64,000 nt of DNA from Azospirillum griseum (GTDB taxonomy: Bacteria; Pseudomonadota; Alphaproteobacteria; Azospirillales; Azospirillaceae): positions 1 to 64,000 of the forward strand of contig NZ_RXMA01000021.1 of assembly GCF_003966125.1 (NCBI RefSeq). Direction: 5' to 3'. How positions within the stretch are numbered: position 1 is the stretch's first letter; each line of letters opens with the position of its first letter. The notes beneath the pieces were generated by a model. That model saw only the letters and a list, made by a program, of their open reading frames with translations, did not search any database and had not been told where the DNA came from. Below are positions 55,255-64,000 of the stretch, one piece after another. Both the position numbers and the translations under genes were made by a program.

Positions 55255-58200
55255 TCAGACGGTGTGGATCCGCTTGACCAATTGCCCGGACCGGCCTTCC
55301 TGCCGGGCACGGACGTCGTCTTCGATGTGCGTCAGTTGGGCAAGACGCCGCGCCACCACACGCGGGGTCAGGCTGCGCCCGGTGAACAGGCGGCGCATCT
55401 CGGTTTCCAGATCGCTGAAACGCCGCTTCGGACCGATGATCCCCGGTATCGCGCGCGCCGCTTCGAACAATTTGCGGTCATCGTCATAGCTGTTCATCAA
55501 CTCCAGAAACTCGATCCCGATTCCCGCGTCCAGGGCGGGCATCACGAACCGCCCGGAATATCGGTGCTCCAACTCATCCAGTGTGGCCTTGGGGATGGCG
55601 CTGGCGGCCCGATCAAAATAATTGGTGTGCAGCATCCACTGGACAACGGCCCCCGGTTCGGTGCCGCACAACACGCAATGGCGGCTGGGGTCATCCTCGA
55701 CATGGTGCAGCAGATGCGACACCAATTCGTCGGGGGCCAGACGGTGCACCCCCCCGCTCCTGGGCAAACCGATCAGAGTGAGACAGATCGGGCAGCGCTC
55801 GACATGCTCCCGCAGATCGTCCCAGGGGAGCAGCAGGGCGGGATCATGGTGGTCATGGCAGGAATCGCACACCTCACCGGAATGGTCGGCGATCGTCGCA
55901 CGATGGATCTCGGCGGCGGTGCTCCAGGGTGTTCCTCCCGCCGGGCAGCCAAAGATGTTCCGACAGAAACCGGGCATGGACAGGCCGTCTTTCGGTGCCA
56001 GATCGAAATCGCGCGGGTGGCGATGCATCAGGTTGCTGCATCGGGGGCAGCGGTCCGGCCCATGATCGACGGCCAGGGGCTGGAACAGCGCGTGGTCGCG
56101 GTGGGAGCAGTAATGACATTCGCGCAACGCCCGTTGACAGCGCGGGCACGTCACCTTGCGGCCATCGCGGATGGCTTCCAGCTGACGGTCGGTGATGGGG
56201 AAACCGCAGTGGAAGCAACTGTGTTCGATGTGGGATCCGTCGCGCGTTGAAATGAAATGCCCGCCTTCGCGATAGACGTGGAGCCAACGGCGCTTTCCAG
56301 CCTCCATCACCTCAATGGACGGAAAGATCAGGTGCCGTGATCCGGCGGTGTGTTTGCACCGGATGTCCAGCTCCAGCCGCTCCGCTTGCAGCTCGAACGT
56401 GGCCAGCTCGCTGGGTCTGACGCCGTTGAACAGGAAACGGGTCATGGACGCCGGGATCATCAACGGGTGCTGGGGATCACAGCCCGGGCAGGGCAGCGGC
56501 GTTTCCTTGGCGTTGCGGCGGCTGACCAGATGAAGCGGGCGGATCCCCTGCTCATACTCCGCCATGCAGCTCGGGCAAATCTCCTCGGTCCATGGGATTT
56601 GAATGTCCTCATGGTTGGAATCCGTGCAGGTCCAGGCCGCGCGGCGGGGTTGGGCCTGGTTGTTTCCTTCCATCAGATCGGGCAGAGCGGCGGCGTCGCT
56701 CGTGATGTGGTGCAACGCGCGTTGCTCTTCCGGAACCGCCGTGTAGCTGCGGTGGTAGCGGTCGATGTCGACGATTTCGGCGCCGGATCGGTACAGTTGT
56801 TCGTAATACACGATGGGGCGCGCCGTCGGCTCGCGGCAGAACATCGGCGCCTGATTCATCGTGGCCTGGGCGGCGATGCGGAAGCTTTGCTCCAGACGGC
56901 TGCGGGTGTTTGACCGCTGTTCGGCCGACCCATCCACCACCAGCGGCTTGCCGATCACCAGCTTGTCCTGCTGGATCGACGGGGCGACCGATCCCTTGCC
57001 GAACACCCGGCTGCGGCAATTGGCCAAGGTTTCGCGCATGCCGTCCTCGCCCCCCAACCGGGCCAGCACGAACTCCTCCTGTTCAGCCCAATAGCGGATG
57101 AAGGCGGTGAACACCACGCGCATGCGGGCCAGACGTTTCTTGAATCGCTGTTCGTCCCGCGCGTCCTCGACGTTCCATTCCGGATGAAAATGCGTTTCCA
57201 GCAGGCGGGCCAGACGGGTGACGAACCGCTCGGAACTGTGGGCGGCGTCGGTGGTCAAGGCGGGGGACAGCGCGCGCAGCAACGCTGCCCACAGCTTCAC
57301 CTGCTCCTCGTTGGCTTGGAAATCGATGGCCAGCGGCAACGCCGGACTGTTCTGCGCGCGTGCGACGGATTCGGCCAGACGGGCCAAGCGTTCAGCCGCC
57401 GCGTCGGTCGCCTTCACCGATTCCTCGCTGGTCAGCCGGTCCAGCGCCGCGACCAGCGTCGTGCCAAGCGCCTGTTCGAACCGTTCGAACGGACCGTCCG
57501 GATCCGGATAGATGTGCGACAGGCGGCCATGGCCAAGCGACAGGACATGATCCGCCCGCTCCCGCATCATCCGCTCGTGGCCATCCGCAGCGTCCAGCAG
57601 TGTTTTCAGATGATCCTTCACCGTTGCCCTGTTTTTGACGATGTAACCGGCAAAGGCCAGGCTCAGGCCGTCGCGCACCTCCGTCCGTTTGGCCACCGTC
57701 TCCACCAGCTCCCTCCGCAACTGGCTGGCGAAGCGCTTCATCATGCTCTTCACCGGACCACAGTGACCGGTCTTGCTGATGGCGTCGTTGAGGATCCGGT
57801 CCGCCGGATGATCGGGGCGCAGCAGCCCCAGCGCTGGGCGCAACTGCACCAGGGACCCCGGCGCGGTGATCGTCACGGTGCCGCGCGGCTGGTCCTGCCA
57901 CAGGCTGTCCATCTGCCTGCGCCACACCTCGATCACCTCGCGCGCGCCGACGGTGATGGCGGCGGCGTTGGCGTGCAGGGCCGCCTTGGCATCGTCGATG
58001 CCTTTCTGCAGCAAGTGCCACAGGGTCCGGGCGTCGTCGATCAGGAAATCGGCGATGTCCACCTGGGCCACCACCGGCTCCGCGTCCGTCTTTGGCAGGG
58101 AACCATCGCGCCAGGTCTCCCGCAGCATGCAGGCGTTCCACCCCTCCCGCAGCGCAGGATCGACACAGGTGGAATCCCGGTACAGCTCCATGACGCGGTC

Positions 58201-59820
58201 GCGCCGCTTGGCGTCGGTGATGTCCGCCGGTTCGGGTTGATCGAGCGCCTTTTCCAGCTTGTTCAACCCGTCCAGCATGCGGGCAATGGACTGATAGTCG
58301 GTCGACGGGCGCAGTTCCGCCGCGCGCCGGGTGGCTTCCAGCACGGATTCGTAGCTGTTCACGCTGGTGGTCATCGGGAAACTAAGGCTCACCTCCCCCT
58401 TGTTGTTGCGCGAAGCATCCCCCCGGACCAGGATGGTCACGCTGTCCCCGTCAACCGGTTCTTCGGCGGTTGGGTCGGACGCCAACCGCTTTATGTGGTC
58501 GATCATCGGGGTGAACAACGCCTTTGCCAGCTCCGCATCCTGGAGAATGGGGCGGTCCCGACCGATCAACCGTTCGCGGATGGTTTGCAGATAGGCGGTT
58601 TCCAGTGTTTCGTGCAGTTGCGTGGAATCGGCGATCTCCAGTTCGGCGACGGCGGAGGAGGAGAAGACATAACCGCGCTCCGGATGGCCGGGCGGGGCGT
58701 TGGTGTCGCTGCGCTCGTTGTTGGCCCCCTCGTCGATCCGGGCGCGCACGTCGTCGCGCATCTGGGCCATGATGCTCTGCGCCAGACGGAAGCAGCTGGT
58801 TTCAATCGCCGCCTCGTTGACGTCGCCAACGGCGGCGGTCTGCTGGCTTGGGGCAAAGCCCTGATAGACATACACGTAATCGAAAATGCTGGGATCGTTG
58901 GGTTCACGGCGGAACCGCAGACCGTTCGGCCCGATCGGATAGAGCACCTCGAACGGCTTGGGCTGTTGCAGGTTCTTGTAAACCGCCAGTTCCTTCAGGG
59001 CGGCGTAGGCGTTGGCCTCGATCCGTTCGGCCCGGTCGGCCCCCCGGAACGGCTCGGCCAGCAGGAACGAACCGGTGATGGTGCAGGACGGATCAATGTG
59101 GCGCAACAGGCAGGCAATGTCCCAGAACATCCCCGATCCGGTGCCACCGGACAGGGAGCAGATGATGTGCACGCGAACCGGGCGTTCGAGCGGGGTGGCG
59201 TTGCGGATGCGGCGGTGCCCTTCGCGCAGCTCGTCCAGGATGGCGCGGGCCTCCAGGAACAGGCCGACCCGGCCCAACGGGCGCCATTGCCCGGCCCCTT
59301 CGTAGCGGGCCTGACCGGGGGAGATCTCCTCGCCCGCGCGGGGATCGACCTGGGGCAGCCAGGACAGGCATTCCTCCAGCTTCAAGCCATTGCGCCGGGT
59401 CCAACGGCTGTTCAGCTCGACGATCTCGTCGTCGTGGTCATCGTGGTCGTGCCCGTTCAGGCGGCCCCGGTGACGCGCGCGGATGGATTGGACGGCGCGG
59501 GTGATGTCCTCGGTCTTGACCAGCACCACGCGCGGCACGCGGGGCAGGCGGCGATGCTCCTGCCCCGCGCTGCCAGCCCCCGCGCCGGAGGTGGGGACGA
59601 CATACTCCTCGACGAACACATCCTCGCGGTTGGCTTTCCAATCGGTGTCCACCGCGACCACCTGGATTTCGCCCGCTTCATGCATGGCCTGAAGACCCTG
59701 ATCCCCGCCCCGCGTGGCCAGCCACAGCGCGTAACGGGCGGTGCGCATGCCGGTGCCGCCCAACGCCACCAACAGGGTGGGAATGCGGCGAACCGTTCCG
59801 ATGGTGTCATCCTGTGCCAT
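55255..59820 (-). CDS. Tubulin-like GTPase with C-terminal zinc-ribbon array
   Basis: 1521 residues. The N-terminal region reads IPTLLVALGGTGMRTARYAL (GGTG at 21-24, Rossmann-type phosphate loop) and then VHIICSLSGGTGSGMFWDIACLLR (224-231), the tubulin/FtsZ T4 signature GGTGSG. This is the pattern of the large tubulin-like family, not FtsZ or TubZ, which are about 400 residues. A helical middle (about 450-1050) is followed by roughly 300 residues dense in CxxC pairs: CPSC, CPGC, CFHC, CPRC, CHYC, CPRC, CDSC, CPIC and CVLC, many flanked by histidines. These are probably stacked zinc ribbons. No signal peptide or membrane span, so cytoplasmic. AGGAGG lies six bases before the start. It follows the vWA gene by 87 bp, in one transcript. 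Function unknown. Confidence 0.85.
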   Translation of the reverse strand: MAQDDTIGTVRRIPTLLVALGGTGMRTARYALWLATRGGDQGLQAMHEAGEIQVVAVDTDWKANREDVFVEEYVVPTSGAGAGSAGQEHRRLPRVPRVVLVKTEDITRAVQSIRARHRGRLNGHDHDDHDDEIVELNSRWTRRNGLKLEECLSWLPQVDPRAGEEISPGQARYEGAGQWRPLGRVGLFLEARAILDELREGHRRIRNATPLERPVRVHIICSLSGGTGSGMFWDIACLLRHIDPSCTITGSFLLAEPFRGADRAERIEANAYAALKELAVYKNLQQPKPFEVLYPIGPNGLRFRREPNDPSIFDYVYVYQGFAPSQQTAAVGDVNEAAIETSCFRLAQSIMAQMRDDVRARIDEGANNERSDTNAPPGHPERGYVFSSSAVAELEIADSTQLHETLETAYLQTIRERLIGRDRPILQDAELAKALFTPMIDHIKRLASDPTAEEPVDGDSVTILVRGDASRNNKGEVSLSFPMTTSVNSYESVLEATRRAAELRPSTDYQSIARMLDGLNKLEKALDQPEPADITDAKRRDRVMELYRDSTCVDPALREGWNACMLRETWRDGSLPKTDAEPVVAQVDIADFLIDDARTLWHLLQKGIDDAKAALHANAAAITVGAREVIEVWRRQMDSLWQDQPRGTVTITAPGSLVQLRPALGLLRPDHPADRILNDAISKTGHCGPVKSMMKRFASQLRRELVETVAKRTEVRDGLSLAFAGYIVKNRATVKDHLKTLLDAADGHERMMRERADHVLSLGHGRLSHIYPDPDGPFERFEQALGTTLVAALDRLTSEESVKATDAAAERLARLAESVARAQNSPALPLAIDFQANEEQVKLWAALLRALSPALTTDAAHSSERFVTRLARLLETHFHPEWNVEDARDEQRFKKRLARMRVVFTAFIRYWAEQEEFVLARLGGEDGMRETLANCRSRVFGKGSVAPSIQQDKLVIGKPLVVDGSAEQRSNTRSRLEQSFRIAAQATMNQAPMFCREPTARPIVYYEQLYRSGAEIVDIDRYHRSYTAVPEEQRALHHITSDAAALPDLMEGNNQAQPRRAAWTCTDSNHEDIQIPWTEEICPSCMAEYEQGIRPLHLVSRRNAKETPLPCPGCDPQHPLMIPASMTRFLFNGVRPSELATFELQAERLELDIRCKHTAGSRHLIFPSIEVMEAGKRRWLHVYREGGHFISTRDGSHIEHSCFHCGFPITDRQLEAIRDGRKVTCPRCQRALRECHYCSHRDHALFQPLAVDHGPDRCPRCSNLMHRHPRDFDLAPKDGLSMPGFCRNIFGCPAGGTPWSTAAEIHRATIADHSGEVCDSCHDHHDPALLLPWDDLREHVERCPICLTLIGLPRSGGVHRLAPDELVSHLLHHVEDDPSRHCVLCGTEPGAVVQWMLHTNYFDRAASAIPKATLDELEHRYSGRFVMPALDAGIGIEFLELMNSYDDDRKLFEAARAIPGIIGPKRRFSDLETEMRRLFTGRSLTPRVVARRLAQLTHIEDDVRARQEGRSGQLVKRIHTV

Positions 59821-59907
59821 GCTGCCTCCTGAAGGCCATCCGTGTGTTGCGCCCGTGGGACGTCAAAGACCGCCCGCGCCGCGCCATCGGCGCGGGCGGT
59901 TCCGCGT

Positions 59908-62900
59908 TCAAAGTTCGATCAATTCAACGCCCGGCCGCTGGTGGAGGGGGACGTTGGACACGGCGAAGACAAGTCCGAGAACAAAAGCCGCAGCTCCCAA
60001 ACCATACATCCACCTTGTGAGACTCTTTTTCGCCGCCGATGCTGCCAGCGGATAGGGCATGGCCGGGCTTCCCGTCTCCACCATCCGCTTGAGTTGACGG
60101 TGCCGCCACCCGGCGTGACCGCCCCCAGCCACGACCCCCAGGAACATAACAAGGATGAAACTGAAGAGAAACATCGCGGCGGCAGCGATGGGACCTCCGG
60201 TGAGCCACGCACCAATGATCGGTGCTGCTGTTCCAATAAATGACAGCACGCCTGCTATGTTGACGTACTCGACGATCTTCTTGAGGGTTTCTCTCCCTAT
60301 GATCTCGATGGATTCTGGAATTTTGAAATATTTTGTCTTGTACCGAAGATAAACAAAACCAGACACAAACATAGAACCAATGAAAAACACCACCATGTGC
60401 CCGATCCAGGGGGTGTATTTTGACAAAATTTTCGGCGAAGCTGTTTTAAGTGATGGCGTATCCGCTCCTTGATCATGGAACGCGGTCACGTCAATCGGGC
60501 CTTTGATGTCATGATCCAAGGGCAACAACCAGGACACGGTCTTTTCCGCTTCCAACCGTTGGAAGGTGACATCGAGCATCCGCTTGGTCGGGCCGGGCAC
60601 CCCATCCATCCCCACCCCACTGAGACCGACGGATATTTTCTGCACCGGAGGCGAGGTCGGCGAGCTTCGGGTGGTCACAATGACGGCGGATACAATGGAC
60701 CGGCTTGTCACGAAGGGAAAGGAACCGCTCAACTCCCACCGGCTTTCCAGCGCGGCGTCGGTGATGCGCACGCTGTAATGTTCCGTAGAGATTTCGACCC
60801 CGCGCGTGTCCAGGGCACCGTTGTTTGTGGCGGAAGGGTTGGTGCTGTCGATGACGGCAGCCTTGATCGTCGGATTTTTTTCCAGCTCTTTGACCTGCTC
60901 ATCGGTCAACGCCATCGTGAGATCCGCCTCGCGATCCGCACCCACCACCAGAGGGCTTTGCCGCGTCAAACGAAACACGTGGTCACGTTTGGTGTCGCCC
61001 GCCAGCACCACGGCGGACACCACCGTTGGCACCGCGTTGGGGTTGCGCACCTTCAAACGCAGTTGAGAAGCATTTCTGTCAAAGCTCTTGCTGTCCGGGA
61101 CCACCACCACCGGGGCGCGGGACGGGAGCGCCACACGGCTCCAGCGATCCGCTGGGCACCGGAAGTCGGGCGCGCTCACCCCGAATTCATAGTAACCAGC
61201 GACGCAAACAAACACATCGGCCCCGGTCAACAGATCGTTGGGCAGTTTCTGAAACGTTGCCGGAAAGGTGATCCGACCGTTGGGCGGGATTTGGGCCGGG
61301 GGAGGTTCCAGGGTCAGCTTGTAAGCAGTTGCGCCGCCTCGTTCATCGGTCGAAGCCCAGACACCGCCAATCCAGTTGGTAAAGTCCACGGTGCTGCTGA
61401 CGGTGAGAGCGAGTTCCGGCACGCTGACACCCTGTTTCCACAATGACGGCCGGGTTTCCTCAAGAGTCAGCGTCACGTTCGGCAAGCCGGGGACCCGCTC
61501 CCGTTCCCCGGAGCAGTCCGCTTCTGCGCATTCCACTTGCAGGAAGACTGTGTCGTTGGGATGAAAACGCTGCAAAAAGTCAGTGCCGCCTTTGTAGGGC
61601 ACGGTCAACGTTTCCTCCGTCCCCGGGTTGATGGTTGGCTTGGTGGTGGTCGGAAGTCGTTCCCGGTCGCTGCCCTTGGCAACCTGGACTCCGTTCACTG
61701 TCACCGGCACCGAGCCGGGGTTCCGTAAGGTGAAACGGAGACTGGGAGGTCCTCCCTTGTCGCTGGAAACCCAAGTGATGTTCTTGCCAATGTCGAGGGA
61801 TTCCGGTTTGGGCAATTCCACCGAAACCATGTCACTGCAGGCTTCTTGACGCACATCAACACAGGTCAGCAGGATGTCGCGTCCTTCAATGATCTCTGAA
61901 TCCCGATCCATATTCAGGCGAAGACGCGTCGTCACACTGCCCCCAGCAGCGATGCGTTCGGCAGTTTCAGCCTCGCGCCGCGCCCGCCAACCACGCTTCA
62001 GGTTCGACGTGAACACAAGCTGGGAAATGCCGTTTTCCACGGGGCCGGGATTGTCAACGGACAGAGTCAGCAAATACTCTCCCTGCCCAGAGGCCCCTGA
62101 CTTCTGCACCTGCGCTTTTTTGATCTCCAACGGTCGCAGCGGCGGGGGCGGTTCCAGTGGTCTGCGATCGGTGGTCACCCCTGTCAAAGTGTCTGTGGCG
62201 GCGACGGTCAGTTTGGAATTGGCAAGCTGCGCCAAGCCGACGGGAAGTGGATAACGCAAGCTACGATCGCGCGCCCCTCCCGGCAGAACCGCGTCCGGGC
62301 CGGTGATCGACAGCCGCTCTCGTGGCCCTGTGATGTTGCCGTCACCGTAAAACAGCAGTTCTTTCACGGACAGGGTTTCCGGATTCGGGTTGGTCACAGT
62401 GACCACGACCTCCCGCTGACCGCTGCCGCCGGAGGCATACTCGATGGCCGCCTTGGTCAGGCTGAGACCCTGCAGCCGTTTGATCGGAACGCCCGTGGCT
62501 GGCCGCGCGTGCTTTCCCGTGTCCACCGCCACAATCTGAATCGCCTCGCCACTGGGAAATTTGGCGATCTGGTCCGTGGTTAGGCCGATGCGGATGCTTT
62601 GTTGGGCGTTGGGGGCAAGCGTCAGATCCGACGCTGCGGTGAACAGAACATCGTTGCCTTGGGAAGCCTGAAACTTGAATTGCTGGATGCGGATGGGCAG
62701 ACGGGATCGGTTGGACACCTCCAACGAACAGCTTCCTTCTCCGCCCCGCAAAGTGCACAGGCTTGTGCTGGCGTCGATCTGCACACCGGGTTGCGACGCC
62801 CGGTAGACCTCGGTCACGAAATCGCGGGCGAAGCGGTCGGCGTCGTTGGCAACCTCGCTGAAGCGGATGGAAACGGCACCGACCGCGTTGGCGATGGTCT

Positions 62901-63660
62901 TGTGCATCGGCCCGTCCTGCACCGTGTCCAACAGACATTTCTGGTACTGGGCACCCAAACCCGCAAAATCCGTCCGGGTCGGTTCGACCAGCAACAGGCC
63001 CATAAACGGTTTCCAACTGTTCGTCGCCGCAGCCCCGCCAAAGGCGCGCCGCAACTCGCGAATGTCGCCAGGAATGCGCGTCGCCCCGCTCTTTCTGTAG
63101 GTTTCCAGCAAATCACAAACGCCCGTCTTCTCCGCGTTTGTGGCATTGTCATTTGGATCGTCAATGAAATCGCTGGCGATCAGGACAATTTTCAAGCGAT
63201 TGTCGGAAGTTGTCAGAACATCATTTTTGTAGATGGCCTCAATCAACGTCCTGAAATCTGTTTTCGTGTCGGGCGTCACGCTGGTGTTGAGCGCGGCCAC
63301 ACCCGCTTTCAGGGCGTTGCGATCCCCCGCATCAATGGCGGGAACCACCGGGGCAGGCGTGGCCCCGAAGCTGTGGAGATACACCTTGTCGTTCGCGGCG
63401 ATGAAGGGGCGGCGGCCGTCATCAATCGGTTGGTCGAACATTTTCGACAGCATGGTGACGATGCGGGCGTTGGGCGCGCTGCTCCCCGTTCCGGTGTAGA
63501 TGGTTTTGGAACGGTCGACATAGACCAGCAGGTCAATCGGCGGCAGCGTCTGACTGTCGGCCACCGCCTCCGGGGAGGTGGCCGCGCTTTGCGCGCTGGC
63601 GTCCGTGACGGCCAGAACAGCCAACACCAGGCACACCACCCATCGCACAATCCACACCAT
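59908..63660 (-). CDS. Exported, membrane-anchored vWA-like protein with beta-domain repeats
   Basis: 1250 residues. Signal peptide (MVWIVRWVVCLVLAVLAVTDASA). A vWA-like domain (about 40-290) has IDLLVYVDRSKTIYTG, a DxSxT version of the metal-site DxSxS, then TKTDFRTLIEAIYK and IVLIASDFIDDP for the other metal positions. About 290-1060 is a string of Ig/CARDB-like beta domains (SCSLEVSNRSRLPIRI, EVVVTVTNPNPETLSV, LLTLSVDNPGPVENG, LRFTLRNPGSVPVTV, LRLKVRNPNAVPTVV). The C-terminus has four membrane spans (WIGHMVVFFIGSMFVSGFVYL; VLSFIGTAAPIIGAWL; AAAAMFLFSFILVMFLGVVAGGG; GLGAAAFVLGLVFAV) with a basic cytoplasmic loop. The periplasmic part would be tethered to the inner membrane next to the tubulin-like partner. 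Start at 63660 has AAGGAGAGG upstream. Confidence 0.82.
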   Translation of the reverse strand: MVWIVRWVVCLVLAVLAVTDASAQSAATSPEAVADSQTLPPIDLLVYVDRSKTIYTGTGSSAPNARIVTMLSKMFDQPIDDGRRPFIAANDKVYLHSFGATPAPVVPAIDAGDRNALKAGVAALNTSVTPDTKTDFRTLIEAIYKNDVLTTSDNRLKIVLIASDFIDDPNDNATNAEKTGVCDLLETYRKSGATRIPGDIRELRRAFGGAAATNSWKPFMGLLLVEPTRTDFAGLGAQYQKCLLDTVQDGPMHKTIANAVGAVSIRFSEVANDADRFARDFVTEVYRASQPGVQIDASTSLCTLRGGEGSCSLEVSNRSRLPIRIQQFKFQASQGNDVLFTAASDLTLAPNAQQSIRIGLTTDQIAKFPSGEAIQIVAVDTGKHARPATGVPIKRLQGLSLTKAAIEYASGGSGQREVVVTVTNPNPETLSVKELLFYGDGNITGPRERLSITGPDAVLPGGARDRSLRYPLPVGLAQLANSKLTVAATDTLTGVTTDRRPLEPPPPLRPLEIKKAQVQKSGASGQGEYLLTLSVDNPGPVENGISQLVFTSNLKRGWRARREAETAERIAAGGSVTTRLRLNMDRDSEIIEGRDILLTCVDVRQEACSDMVSVELPKPESLDIGKNITWVSSDKGGPPSLRFTLRNPGSVPVTVNGVQVAKGSDRERLPTTTKPTINPGTEETLTVPYKGGTDFLQRFHPNDTVFLQVECAEADCSGERERVPGLPNVTLTLEETRPSLWKQGVSVPELALTVSSTVDFTNWIGGVWASTDERGGATAYKLTLEPPPAQIPPNGRITFPATFQKLPNDLLTGADVFVCVAGYYEFGVSAPDFRCPADRWSRVALPSRAPVVVVPDSKSFDRNASQLRLKVRNPNAVPTVVSAVVLAGDTKRDHVFRLTRQSPLVVGADREADLTMALTDEQVKELEKNPTIKAAVIDSTNPSATNNGALDTRGVEISTEHYSVRITDAALESRWELSGSFPFVTSRSIVSAVIVTTRSSPTSPPVQKISVGLSGVGMDGVPGPTKRMLDVTFQRLEAEKTVSWLLPLDHDIKGPIDVTAFHDQGADTPSLKTASPKILSKYTPWIGHMVVFFIGSMFVSGFVYLRYKTKYFKIPESIEIIGRETLKKIVEYVNIAGVLSFIGTAAPIIGAWLTGGPIAAAAMFLFSFILVMFLGVVAGGGHAGWRHRQLKRMVETGSPAMPYPLAASAAKKSLTRWMYGLGAAAFVLGLVFAVSNVPLHQRPGVELIEL

Positions 63661-63695
63661 GCCGCCTCTCCTTCACCGATTTCGAGACGTGCATG

Positions 63696-63710
63696 GCAAT
63701 CATTGTGCCA
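63696..63710 (-). promoter_or_regulatory. Sigma-54 (-24/-12) promoter of the vWA/tubulin-like operon
   Basis: On the minus strand TTGGCAC (TGGCAC at 63710-63705), AATGA and TTGC (63699-63696) match the RpoN consensus with exact spacing. The predicted start near 63684 gives a 24-base leader that just accommodates the AAGGAGAGG ribosome site before ATG 63660. Close agreement of promoter, leader and ribosome site makes this convincing. Confidence 0.78.
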
Positions 63711-63775
63711 ACCTGTAAGTGCTTTGATTCTCCTTGAATCACCTTCTGAGAACAACAAAACCGCCTGCTCATCCC

Positions 63776-63799
63776 TTGAACGATTCTGTTCAAATGAAC
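63776..63799. promoter_or_regulatory. Palindromic upstream activator site
   Basis: TTGAAC (63776-63781) and GTTCAA (63788-63793) form a palindrome with a six-base centre, and GTTCA-AA-TGAAC (63788-63799) is a second palindrome sharing one half. The centre is about 100 bp upstream of the predicted sigma-54 start point and 23 bp past the stop of the Fis-type HTH gene, which is standard enhancer geometry. Confidence 0.6.
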
Positions 63800-63807
63800 A
63801 ACCACCA

Positions 63808-64000
63808 TCACGGGCGTTTCCAGCCGCGCTCCTTCATCCGGGCGTAGATGGTTCCCCGTGAACAGCAGGCGATGCGCGCGGCCTTGCTGATGTCCCAGTT
63901 GGTCAGGGTCAAGGCGCGGTGGATGCGGGCGTCGTCCCCCAGATCGTCGGACAGCGCCCCCGGCATGGCGCAGGGCGTGGCCCCCGGCACGAAGAGAACG
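63808..64000 (-). CDS. C-terminal end of a sigma-54-dependent activator (Fis-type HTH), N-terminus off window
   Basis: About 64 codons run open to the right edge. DARIHRALTLTNWDISKAARIACCSRGTIYARMKERGW is the Fis-type HTH that ends NtrC-family activators (typical core: xALxxxxWNxSxAAxxLGxSRxTLYRKLKxxG). The AAA+ and sensor domains lie outside the window. It is on the same strand as the vWA and tubulin-like genes, immediately upstream of the palindromic site and -24/-12 promoter, so it is the likely activator of that operon. A free-standing Fis-like protein starting at about 63990 is less likely. Confidence 0.75.
   Translation of the reverse strand, partial: VLFVPGATPCAMPGALSDDLGDDARIHRALTLTNWDISKAARIACCSRGTIYARMKERGWKRP

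Noticed and set aside
55255-59820. FtsZ, TubZ or phage tubulin as identity of the large GTPase
   Set aside because: Length (1521 versus about 400), zinc-ribbon tail and divergent N-terminus do not fit; only the phosphate-loop signatures are shared.
57184-59832. 882-codon open frame antisense to the tubulin-like gene
   Set aside because: No ribosome site, shadow-type composition, and covered by a gene with clear motifs.

Overview
The window looks like chromosomal DNA of a high-GC alphaproteobacterium, probably a Rhodospirillales member close to Azospirillum. The basis is the protein families (ScfR-type regulator, YtfQRT-YjfF sugar transporter, HWE-type kinase, methylmalonyl-CoA route) and the composition. 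No rRNA or tRNA was seen, so genus is an inference.

Layout. 1-3937 (-): an RTX-type secreted repeat protein that runs off the left edge. 4187-4580: a degraded resolvase fused to a scrap of a sigma-54 activator. 4646-7987: a sulfur-scavenging operon (amidohydrolase, flavin monooxygenase, SfnB-like dehydrogenase) behind a well-formed sigma-54 promoter. 8287-14126: mixed genes, including a TetR-controlled HPP-family gene, MarC, GNAT and a ccdAB toxin-antitoxin pair overlapping a DUF2161 nuclease-like gene. 14217-21775: propionate catabolism (pccB-pccA, scpA) with a divergent ScfR/PrpR-like regulator and a cluster of TTYGCAA sites between them. 21799-25429: a molybdopterin oxidoreductase and a secreted trypsin-like protease with two Tudor-like C-terminal modules.

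25521-36084: a complete type I-E CRISPR-Cas locus in an uncommon order (cas1-cas2-cas3-cas8e-cse2-cas7-cas5-cas6e). It is bracketed by two arrays of 13 and 9 repeats whose homologous leaders both abut the cas genes, so the arrays are transcribed outward. 36289-42083 (-): a galactofuranose-type ABC transporter with an aldose epimerase. 42345-47700: a LysR regulator, a GalD/PrpF-type isomerase and a DctPQM TRAP transporter. 47720-51287 (-): an overlapping histidine kinase and REC-PAS-GGDEF-EAL pair. 51716-55218: ahpF, ahpC and divergent oxyR.

55255-64000 (-) is the most novel part. A 1250-residue exported, membrane-anchored vWA-like protein is followed by a 1521-residue tubulin-like GTPase that ends in a long series of CxxC zinc-binding motifs. 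Upstream lie a consensus -24/-12 promoter, a palindromic activator site about 100 bp before it, and the Fis-type HTH end of what is probably the matching sigma-54 activator, cut by the window edge. This reads as an inducible two-protein system in which an envelope component may signal to, or assemble with, a cytoplasmic polymer-forming or GTP-binding component. The function is unknown.
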